Source: Flavobacteriaceae bacterium UBA7446 (GTDB lineage: Bacteria > Bacteroidota > Bacteroidia > Flavobacteriales > Flavobacteriaceae). From it: a stretch of 6,996 bases of DNA. Below, piece after piece: positions 1 to 5,764 of the stretch. The position numbers were made by a program, and so were the translations under genes. Numbering within the stretch: the first letter of the stretch is position 1; every line of letters begins with the position of its first letter. The notes beneath the pieces were generated by a model. The model was not told the DNA's origin, searched no databases, and saw only the letters and a list, made by a program, of their open reading frames with translations. The DNA lies in assembly GCA_002478685.1 (NCBI GenBank), contig DLPY01000023.1, positions 1 to 6,996 on the forward strand, read 5' to 3'.

Positions 1-1039
1 CGGTAGCTGCGTATTAATGTCGCATTTAGGTCGACCAAAAGGAAGCGATCCAAAACTTAGCCTTAGTCAAATTGCCCCTACACTCGAAAAGCACTTGGGC
101 CAACCGGTGCAATTTTGCGATGAAGTAGTTGGTCAAAAAGCCGAGGCTCTTGCTTCAGCATTACAACCAGGCGAAGTGTTGTTGTTAGAAAACCTGCGTT
201 TTCATGAAGAGGAAACGAAGGGTGATCAAGCCTTCTCTGAAGCATTAGCAAAGCTGGGAACGGTTTATGTAAACGATGCCTTTGGAACCGCGCACCGCGC
301 CCATGCTTCAACCACAGTAGTGGCACAGCATTTTGCAGAAAAAAAATGTTTTGGGCACTTATTGGCAGGAGAAATCAAAGCAATTGATAAGGTTATGTCG
401 ACAGGGGAAAAGCCTGTGTTGGCGGTTTTGGGCGGTGCTAAAGTATCGTCAAAAATTACCATTATTGAAAACATTTTGCCAAAGGTTGACCACCTTATTA
501 TTGGCGGCGGGATGGCATTTACATTCATAAAGGCACAGGGAGGCGCTATTGGAAAATCAATTTGTGAACACGACAAAATGCCTTTGGCATTATCCATTTT
601 GGAACAGGCAGAAAAGCTAGGTGTTAAAATTCATTTGCCCGTTGATGTGCGTGCAGGGCAAGAGTTTTCAAACGACACGCCTCAGCAAGTGTTTCCGATT
701 AATGAAATTCCAGACGACTGGGAGGGCATGGATGCGGGTCCAGCGTCAGAAAAATACTTTGATGCAGTTGTAAAGCAATCCAAAACCATTTTGTGGAATG
801 GCCCACTTGGCGTCTTTGAGTTCTCCAACTTCTGTAAAGGCACTCGCGCCCTTGGCGATAGTATCGAGACTCAAACAGCCGTAGGGGCATTTTCGCTTGT
901 TGGCGGCGGAGACTCTGTAGCCGCTGTAAAGCTTTTTGGGCTTGAAGACAAGGTAAGCTATGTTTCAACAGGAGGTGGCGCAATGCTTGAAAGCCTTGAA
1001 GGAAAAACACTTCCTGGAATTGCCGCGATATTGTCGTAA
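1..1039 (+). CDS. pgk: Phosphoglycerate kinase, 5'-truncated by window edge
   Basis: Cytoplasmic glycolytic/gluconeogenic enzyme that interconverts 1,3-bisphosphoglycerate + ADP and 3-phosphoglycerate + ATP. The reading frame is open to the left edge (first full codon at base 2), so the Met at base 17 is internal: it lies in the family's substrate-loop segment MSHLGRPKG. About 345 residues are visible against a usual ~395, so roughly 50 N-terminal residues are missing. Counting from that Met, conserved blocks are ENLRFHEEE (58-66), the substrate-binding GTAHRAHAST (90-99), GGAKVSSK (139-146), GGGMAFTF (163-170), GPLGVFE (262-268), the nucleotide-binding GGGDSVAAV (297-305) and STGGGAMLE (317-325). 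It ends in the expected LEGKTLPGIAA helix. Nothing essential is missing in the visible part. The lipoprotein gene follows 19 bases downstream on the same strand, so read-through into it is likely. Confidence 0.98.
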   Translation, partial: GSCVLMSHLGRPKGSDPKLSLSQIAPTLEKHLGQPVQFCDEVVGQKAEALASALQPGEVLLLENLRFHEEETKGDQAFSEALAKLGTVYVNDAFGTAHRAHASTTVVAQHFAEKKCFGHLLAGEIKAIDKVMSTGEKPVLAVLGGAKVSSKITIIENILPKVDHLIIGGGMAFTFIKAQGGAIGKSICEHDKMPLALSILEQAEKLGVKIHLPVDVRAGQEFSNDTPQQVFPINEIPDDWEGMDAGPASEKYFDAVVKQSKTILWNGPLGVFEFSNFCKGTRALGDSIETQTAVGAFSLVGGGDSVAAVKLFGLEDKVSYVSTGGGAMLESLEGKTLPGIAAILS

Positions 1040-1058
1040 TTTTTGTTTATTGCGCCGC

Positions 1059-2030
1059 ATGAAGCTACGTCTTTTATTGTGTATTCTTGTTTTGGTAGGC
1101 TGTAAACGCCCTTCAACCCCACTAGTTAAGCCGTCTAGTGGAAATATCAACACCATTACAGTGGTCATCCCGGACCTGCTATGGGAAACCGAAGTCGGTG
1201 ATGCTGTCAGAGCAGCATTTGCTTTCTCTGCTGAGGGGCTTCCGCAGCAAGAGCCAATATTTGATTTACGCCAAATGCCTCCAGAAGTTTTTACAGGTTT
1301 TGCACGCTCAAGCCGTGCAATTTTATGGATTGGCTTTAGTGACGATGTTGTCATTAGGACAGACAAAAATCGCTATGCGCGCCCGCAGCAAATGACGGTA
1401 CTTAGCGCCCCAGACACACCCTCATTAGTAGAAATGATTTTGTCTCAATCCACAGGAATTATTAAATCAATAAAACAAGGTGAAATTGCTGAACGTCAAC
1501 GCCGTATAGGTAAATCCACTTTAAAGCAGAACGCCTTACAGAATCATTTTGGGATTGATCTCACCATACCGTCTGCGTATCATGTTTTTAAGGAAAATGC
1601 CAAGACTGTTTGGTTTCAGCGTGAAATCCGCAAAGGACATGTTAACCTGTTGATTTATGAGCTTCCCAATAGCACAACTTTAAATTGGCAAAATCCATTG
1701 CAAGATATAATCCGTATTCGAGATTCTGTTGGACGAGCATTTATTCCTGGAAGGCTTGAGGGAACACATTTAATTACTGAAAAGGCCTACGAACCCTATG
1801 TGTATTACACTAAAATGGCAGGCATGCAAGCCATTGAAACACGAGGTACTTGGGAGGTTAAAGGAGATTTTATGGCAGGTCCTTTTGTACAGTATTTAAT
1901 TGACGACAAAGCAAATAACCGTTATCTGATTTTGGAGGGATTTGTATTTGCTCCGTCCATAGCTAAACGCGACTATGTGCTTGAAACAGATGCTGTTATA
2001 CAATCAATCCGAAAGAAAAAGAAAGACTAA
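1059..2030 (+). CDS. DUF4837-family predicted lipoprotein
   Basis: A 323-residue predicted lipoprotein of unknown function that I recognise as the Bacteroidota family DUF4837. The start at 1059 gives a classic lipoprotein signal: MKLR, a hydrophobic run (residues 5-13) and lipobox LVGC with the lipidated Cys at 15. An ATG at 960 is in frame but would run 80 bases into pgk and bury the signal, so it is rejected. The mature N-terminus (CKRPSTPLVKPS) is basic and has no acidic cluster. It therefore lacks the Lys/Gln plus acidic surface-export signal described in Bacteroidota, which suggests a periplasm-facing anchor (inference). Family-like blocks are LPQQEPIFDLRQMPPEVF (61-78), the TRGTWEVKGDFMAGPF region (261-276) and EGFVFAPS (293-300). 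The tail is Lys-rich (RKKKKD). It sits 19 bases after pgk and meets tatA tail to tail with a 4-base overlap. The family call is firm; the role is unknown, with neighbours pointing to the cell envelope. Confidence 0.9.
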   Translation: MKLRLLLCILVLVGCKRPSTPLVKPSSGNINTITVVIPDLLWETEVGDAVRAAFAFSAEGLPQQEPIFDLRQMPPEVFTGFARSSRAILWIGFSDDVVIRTDKNRYARPQQMTVLSAPDTPSLVEMILSQSTGIIKSIKQGEIAERQRRIGKSTLKQNALQNHFGIDLTIPSAYHVFKENAKTVWFQREIRKGHVNLLIYELPNSTTLNWQNPLQDIIRIRDSVGRAFIPGRLEGTHLITEKAYEPYVYYTKMAGMQAIETRGTWEVKGDFMAGPFVQYLIDDKANNRYLILEGFVFAPSIAKRDYVLETDAVIQSIRKKKKD

Positions 2031-2040
2031 CTTTCTTTTT
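2016..2040. terminator. Bidirectional terminator-like hairpin on two overlapping stop codons
   Basis: Perfect 10-bp inverted repeat: arm AAAAAGAAAG (2016-2025), loop ACTAA (2026-2030), arm CTTTCTTTTT (2031-2040), with one further T at 2041. In each direction the transcript would have an A-rich 5' arm and a U-rich 3' arm, so one element could end both the lipoprotein transcript (+) and the tatA transcript (-). The loop contains both stop codons: TAA of the lipoprotein (2028-2030) and TAG of tatA (complement of 2027-2029). The arms encode Lys-rich C-termini on both strands. The stem has only two G-C pairs, so it is weak thermodynamically; U-tract termination is plausible but unproven. Confidence 0.6.
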
Positions 2041-2203
2041 TGTTGTTATCTTTTTTCTCTTCTTCTTTGGTGGCACTCTTGAATTCTTTAATTCCTGTTC
2101 CGAGCCCCTTCATAAGCTCTGGAATTTTTCTTCCACCAAACAACAACAGTATCGCCGCTAAGATGATAAGACCTTCAGGAAAGAAACTAATCGCAAATAT
2201 CAT
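2027..2203 (-). CDS. tatA: Sec-independent (Tat) translocase pore subunit TatA
   Basis: A 58-residue TatA/E-type subunit of the twin-arginine translocase, which moves folded proteins across the inner membrane with TatC. Visible features in order: a short N-terminus, a transmembrane helix at about residues 7-22 with a polar Glu at 10, the hinge FGGRKIPEL (22-30) with the hallmark Phe-Gly, an amphipathic helix with MKGLGTGIKEFK (31-42), and a short charged tail rich in Lys and Glu. An upstream in-frame Met would add 23 residues read from the promoter region; the start at 2203 fits the family and the promoter candidate at 2219-2226. It is the only gene in the window on the minus strand and appears monocistronic, between the lipoprotein gene (convergent, 4-base overlap) and the M23 peptidase gene (divergent). 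No tatC or tatB is visible here. Without partner evidence, TatA versus TatE cannot be told apart. Confidence 0.95.
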   Translation of the reverse strand: MIFAISFFPEGLIILAAILLLFGGRKIPELMKGLGTGIKEFKSATKEEEKKDNNKKES

Positions 2204-2218
2204 ATTATTGATTTTTTG

Positions 2219-2226
2219 CAAATGTA
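2219..2226 (-). promoter_or_regulatory. Candidate -7 promoter element for tatA
   Basis: Reading the minus strand the sequence is TACATTTG, an exact match to the Bacteroidota -7 consensus TAnnTTTG. It ends 15 bases before the tatA ATG, so transcription starting about 7 bases downstream would give a leader of only about 10 bases. No convincing TTG-type -33 element is seen at the usual spacing. Position and match support the call; there is no independent evidence. Confidence 0.55.
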
Positions 2227-2277
2227 GCAAAGAAAACGGACTTAACAGAAGTAAGCATAAGCTATCAAACAACTAGT

Positions 2278-2285
2278 TATATTTG
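2278..2285 (+). promoter_or_regulatory. Candidate -7 promoter element for the M23 peptidase/GH3 operon
   Basis: TATATTTG is an exact match to TAnnTTTG and ends only 7 bases before the ATG at 2293. Initiation at the expected distance would fall almost on the start codon, giving a leaderless or near-leaderless mRNA. The 8-base palindrome AACTAGTT (2271-2278) abuts the element and could be an operator or chance. No clear -33 TTG is present. The element is 52 bases from its tatA counterpart, so the upstream control regions of the two divergent genes overlap. Confidence 0.5.
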
Positions 2286-2292
2286 CACAGAT

Positions 2293-3165
2293 ATGGATAA
2301 CACTAAACACAAAAAATCTGGATTTTGGCAACGGTGGCTTGCCAAGTACCGTTTTGTTATCCTAAACGAAGAAACATTTGAAGAGCGCTTCTCTTACAAG
2401 CTTAGCCGATTAAATGTTTTCCTTACTGTTAGTATTATCATTGTTTTGCTTATTGCAACTACTTTTATAGTTATTTCACGCACGCCACTAAAGGAATACA
2501 TACCAGGCTATGATTCTTCTGAAATAAGACGGCAAGCAATTCGAAATAACAATCGTTTAGATTCGCTTCAGCTCACGTTAGAGCAAAATCAACGGTATAT
2601 TCAATCTGTAAATAAAGTCTTGAGAGGCGATTTAGACCTTCAGGAGTTGGAAACCCAACCTCAGTTTGATTCTTTGCAAATAGATACAGCCTATGTGGAT
2701 TTTCCTACGTCTAAAGCCGACTCACTGCTACGTGCAGACGTGGCAAAAGACGACAAATACAACGTGCTAGAGACAGCGAATCAAACAGTACCTTTTGTGT
2801 TGTTTCCGCCAGTTACGGGAACTGTAAGCCAAGGTTATGATGCAAGCGTGGAACATTATGCCGTTGATGTTGTTGTACCAAGGAACACACCAATTAAAGC
2901 TGCAGCCCAGGGGAATGTTGTTTTTGCCGGGTGGACCGCCGAGACAGGATACGTTGTCATTATAGATCACCCCTATAATATTATTACTGTGTACAAACAC
3001 AACGCTTCATTAAATGTGCACCAAGGCGATTCGGTTGAAACAGGTCAGGTAATTGCTATCGCGGGAAATTCTGGCAACATGACAACGGGACCACACCTGC
3101 ACTTTGAGCTTTGGAGCGATGGCTATGCCTTAAACCCTGAAGAATTCATAGAATTTGAATCATGA
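2293..3165 (+). CDS. Membrane-anchored M23 (LytM-type) murein peptidase
   Basis: A 290-residue protein with a cytoplasmic N-terminus (KYRFVILNEETFEERFSYKL, residues 18-37), one transmembrane helix at about 42-62, a predicted helical/coiled segment (about 76-110), an acidic linker, and a C-terminal M23 zinc endopeptidase domain from about 167 to 284. This family cleaves peptide cross-links of peptidoglycan in the periplasm. All expected metal and catalytic residues are present: His188 and Asp192 (HYAVD, with Ala where Gly is common), His236 (YKHNASL) and the HxH pair His268/His270 (GPHLHFE). It is therefore probably an active enzyme and not a degenerate LytM activator. It is the first gene of a unit; its TGA stop overlaps the ATG of the GH3 gene (ATGA, 3162-3165), implying translational coupling. 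No Shine-Dalgarno precedes the start, which lies just after the -7 candidate. Exact substrate bond and partner proteins are not visible. Confidence 0.92.
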   Translation: MDNTKHKKSGFWQRWLAKYRFVILNEETFEERFSYKLSRLNVFLTVSIIIVLLIATTFIVISRTPLKEYIPGYDSSEIRRQAIRNNNRLDSLQLTLEQNQRYIQSVNKVLRGDLDLQELETQPQFDSLQIDTAYVDFPTSKADSLLRADVAKDDKYNVLETANQTVPFVLFPPVTGTVSQGYDASVEHYAVDVVVPRNTPIKAAAQGNVVFAGWTAETGYVVIIDHPYNIITVYKHNASLNVHQGDSVETGQVIAIAGNSGNMTTGPHLHFELWSDGYALNPEEFIEFES

Positions 3166-4661
3166 GTATCAAACAACGTATTGCAAAGCGATGGGCAAAA
3201 CGCGCTATAAAAACAACAAAAAAATGGGCAAAAAACCCCATCAAAACACAGGAAAATGTTTTAATGGAATTGCTGCACAAAGCCAAAAACACCGATTTTG
3301 GGCAGTACTATGACTTTGAAAGCATTACAAGCTATGCCGAATTTAAGTCTCGTGTGCCAATTTGTGACTATGAGGGCTTACGCCCCTATGTAGATCGTGT
3401 TGTTGCAGGGGAATCAAATGTAATATGGCCGGGAAAACCGTTGTATTTTTCAAAAACCTCAGGGACCACATCTGGGGTAAAATATATTCCTATTTCAAAA
3501 GAGTCCATGCCTACCCATATTAAAACGGCGCAAAACGCCTTGTTCCATTACATTCACAATTCTGGCGACTCCTCTTTTGTGGATGGCAAGATGATTTTCT
3601 TACAGGGCAGCCCAACGCTTTCCAAAACAAATGGAATAGCTACAGGCCGATTGTCTGGTATTGTGGCGCATTACGTCCCTTCCTATTTGCAACGCAGCAG
3701 AATGCCCTCTTGGCAAACGAATTCCATTGAAGACTGGGAACAAAAAGTAGACGCCATTGTGGAAGAAACACGTCACGAAGACATGCGTTTAATTAGCGGT
3801 ATTCCTCCTTGGGTTAAAATGTATTTTGAAAGGTTAAAAGATGCATCAGGGAAATCTATTTCTGAGCTGTTTCCAAATTTTTCACTGTTTGTATATGGCG
3901 GAGTGAATTATGAGCCTTATCGCGCTGTTTTGGAGGAATTAATAGGCAAAAAAATTAACAGCGTAGAGCTGTATCCCGCATCGGAAGGTTTTATTGCATT
4001 TCAAGACCAATTAAATCAAAAGGGCATGCTGCTACAGTTAAATTCGGGTATTTTTTATGAGTTTATCGAAGCAGACAAGCTTTTTGACGAAAATCCACCG
4101 CGCATCTCTTTAGCCGACGTTAAGCAGGGCGTTAATTATGCCATTATTCTAAACACCTCGGCTGGTCTTTGGGGCTATAACATTGGCGATACTGTTGAGT
4201 TTGTAAGCCTAAAGCCTTATCGAATAATTGTATCTGGCAGAATAAAACATTTTATTTCGGCTTTTGGCGAGCATGTAATAGGTAAAGAAGTAGAGGAGGC
4301 TTTGCAAAAAACAGCTGAAGTACACACTGCGCGAGTGACGGAATTTACGGTAGCACCACAGGTAACTCCCACAGAGGGGCTGCCTTACCACGAATGGTGG
4401 GTAGCATTTGAGTCACCGCCAAAAGATTTAGCTATCTTTGCAGCAACATTAGACGAAGAAATGCGCCATCAAAACACCTATTATGATGATTTGATTTCGG
4501 GAGGAGTTCTCCGACCATTGGTGATTAGATTATTACCTAAAGATGCATTTGAGTTGTACATGAAAAGCGTTGGTAAGCTTGGAGGTCAAAACAAGACCCC
4601 ACGATTAACAAATGATAGACAAATTGCAGATGCTCTAAATAAAGTTTATAGCACAAAATAA
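3162..4661 (+). CDS. GH3 auxin-responsive-promoter-family protein (acyl-adenylate-type ligase)
   Basis: A 499-residue cytoplasmic protein of the GH3 family, part of the ANL adenylating superfamily. Plant members couple acyl acids to amino acids through an acyl-AMP intermediate; the substrate of bacterial members such as this is unknown. It begins with a basic amphipathic stretch (residues 1-31). Motifs in order: the phosphate-binding loop SKTSGTTSG (97-105), YGGVNYEPY (245-253), the adenine/ATP motif LYPASEGF (270-277), GYNIGDTVEF (338-347), and the hinge region GRIKHFISAFGEHV (359-372). The C-terminal GKLGGQNKTPRL (471-482) holds candidate catalytic lysines. Length and motif set look complete, so I expect an active adenylating enzyme. 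The ATGA overlap with the M23 peptidase gene suggests co-translation and a link to envelope biology, for example acyl modification; that link is inference. There is no secretion signal. Confidence 0.92.
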   Translation: MSIKQRIAKRWAKRAIKTTKKWAKNPIKTQENVLMELLHKAKNTDFGQYYDFESITSYAEFKSRVPICDYEGLRPYVDRVVAGESNVIWPGKPLYFSKTSGTTSGVKYIPISKESMPTHIKTAQNALFHYIHNSGDSSFVDGKMIFLQGSPTLSKTNGIATGRLSGIVAHYVPSYLQRSRMPSWQTNSIEDWEQKVDAIVEETRHEDMRLISGIPPWVKMYFERLKDASGKSISELFPNFSLFVYGGVNYEPYRAVLEELIGKKINSVELYPASEGFIAFQDQLNQKGMLLQLNSGIFYEFIEADKLFDENPPRISLADVKQGVNYAIILNTSAGLWGYNIGDTVEFVSLKPYRIIVSGRIKHFISAFGEHVIGKEVEEALQKTAEVHTARVTEFTVAPQVTPTEGLPYHEWWVAFESPPKDLAIFAATLDEEMRHQNTYYDDLISGGVLRPLVIRLLPKDAFELYMKSVGKLGGQNKTPRLTNDRQIADALNKVYSTK

Positions 4662-4714
4662 AACCCAAAAACCCTCGTTTTACTTTAGCAGAGTAGTAAT
4701 ATAAAAACCAGATT
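4662..4714 (+). promoter_or_regulatory. Intergenic spacer with candidate promoter for the polysaccharide module
   Basis: This 53-base gap is the only break between the GH3 gene and the following polysaccharide genes. TACTTTAG at 4681-4688 matches the TAnnTTTG -7 consensus at 7 of 8 positions, 26 bases before the ATG at 4715, which would leave a leader of about 20 bases. No -33 TTG is obvious. The A-rich, C-containing first half has only a weak 6-bp inverted repeat (4659-4664 with 4677-4682), not a convincing terminator. A new transcript probably starts here, but read-through from GH3 cannot be excluded. Confidence 0.35.
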
Positions 4715-5764
4715 ATGAGCAATTCTACACCCAAAAAAACGAATGATGAAGAAATAGACTTAGGCGTTCTGTTTAATTCGATTGGAAGAGCTATTTCAAG
4801 GCTTTTTTCCGCCATAGTTGGTGTTATCATGTTTGCGCTAAATATAGCTTTAACTACAGCTATATTTGTGCGTAAGCGCATTGTGTATTTTGTTGCTGCC
4901 TGTGGGATTGGACTTGTAGGTGGAATAGTTTTGGAAAACACGACACCTAAAAAATATACTGCCTCGGCAACCTTAGAGCCTCATTTTGAAAGCGCAAGAC
5001 AACTTTACAGCAATGTAAAGTATTTAGACGACCTAGCCGATCAAAACGACTCTATTCAGTTGGGGGTTTTTTTTAATATTCCACCAAGCGATGCTGCAAA
5101 AATTTCATCTTTTGAAATAGCTCCTTTTTTCACCGAAAACACTCTACTTCAAGAATATAACGATTATGTTTTGGGCTTAGACTCTCTGGTTGCTACAGAA
5201 ATTACTTTTGCCGATTTTGAGAAGCAATTAGATGGCTTTGAAAGAAAAATTCATACACTAACTATTAAGTCAACCAAACAAGACATTTTTGGCTCATTAT
5301 TGGCTCCGTTGCTAAACTCCGTTTCCGAAGTGGATTATTTCAAAGACCAACAAGCCACTAGATTTTCAAACTTGGAACTAAGCGATTCCATCACACAAGT
5401 GTCCATTGTGCAAACCGATTCGTTGCTTTCGCTTTTTGAAGAGGTTAGAATTGTGGAAGCAAATAAAGAATTTTCGAATGGAACCAATCTTTATATGTCT
5501 GAAAAAGCGGAAGATAACAGCGAAATTTTGCTGCTCAATCGCAAAATCCAGCTCAGTAAGCAGCTTGAAGAGATTCGAACACAAAAACTAAAGGCTAGAA
5601 AGGTGGTAGATGTTATCGCGGCTTTTCCTGAAGTTGGGTATATGGAAACTTCTATTTGGAAAAATAAAAAAGTCCAAGGAATAGTTCTTGGCTTTATATT
5701 GCTTAGCCTATTCTATGCGGCACTTCACATAGATACACTTATCATGTCAAATCGTGAAGAGTAG
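4715..5764 (+). CDS. Wzz/chain-length-determinant-like inner-membrane protein
   Basis: A 349-residue protein resembling the Bacteroidota branch of polysaccharide co-polymerases (Wzz type), which influence the length or export of surface polysaccharide from the periplasmic face of the inner membrane. The N-terminus carries an acidic patch followed by DLGVLF (15-20), typical of the cytoplasmic end. Hydrophobic segments lie at about 31-51, 55-74 and 320-338, with a periplasmic domain between the last two that opens with KKYTASATLEP (79-89) and closes with a helical region (about 265-300) and AAFPEVGY (302-309), where a Pro precedes the last membrane helix. Canonical Wzz proteins have two membrane helices; the extra N-terminal hydrophobic segment is unusual. 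No Walker motifs or tyrosine-kinase domain are present. Its stop overlaps the GTG start of rfbB by 11 bases, which ties it to nucleotide-sugar synthesis. A G5T8 tract lies at 5062-5074. The architecture and context support the call; sequence similarity by eye is modest, so a generic polysaccharide-locus membrane protein remains possible. Confidence 0.65.
   Translation: MSNSTPKKTNDEEIDLGVLFNSIGRAISRLFSAIVGVIMFALNIALTTAIFVRKRIVYFVAACGIGLVGGIVLENTTPKKYTASATLEPHFESARQLYSNVKYLDDLADQNDSIQLGVFFNIPPSDAAKISSFEIAPFFTENTLLQEYNDYVLGLDSLVATEITFADFEKQLDGFERKIHTLTIKSTKQDIFGSLLAPLLNSVSEVDYFKDQQATRFSNLELSDSITQVSIVQTDSLLSLFEEVRIVEANKEFSNGTNLYMSEKAEDNSEILLLNRKIQLSKQLEEIRTQKLKARKVVDVIAAFPEVGYMETSIWKNKKVQGIVLGFILLSLFYAALHIDTLIMSNREE

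Noticed and set aside
1037..1045. TAATTTTTG resembling a -7 promoter element before the lipoprotein gene
   Set aside because: It matches TAnnTTTG at only 7 of 8 positions in either register, includes the pgk stop codon, and has no -33 element; AT-rich chance match is likely.
960..1058. Longer DUF4837 reading frame starting at an ATG within pgk
   Set aside because: It would overlap pgk by 80 bases and place 33 unrelated residues before a perfect lipoprotein signal; the ATG at 1059 is clearly better.
965..1366. 133-codon open frame on the minus strand
   Set aside because: Antisense shadow of pgk end and lipoprotein start; no recognisable domain, and it spans two well-supported genes.
2204..2272. 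N-terminal extension of tatA by 23 residues
   Set aside because: The extension reads through the divergent promoter region and would precede the normal short TatA N-terminus; family length and the -7 element support 2203.
2271..2278. Palindrome AACTAGTT as a firm operator
   Set aside because: An 8-base palindrome is common by chance; kept only as a remark under the promoter, not as a separate feature.
4659..4682. Possible GH3 terminator hairpin (TAAAAC paired with GTTTTA)
   Set aside because: Only 6 bp with one G-C pair and a 12-base loop, and no following T-tract.
4537..4941. 134-codon open frame on the minus strand across the GH3/Wzz-like junction
   Set aside because: Shadow of two real genes and the spacer between them; composition shows no protein family features.
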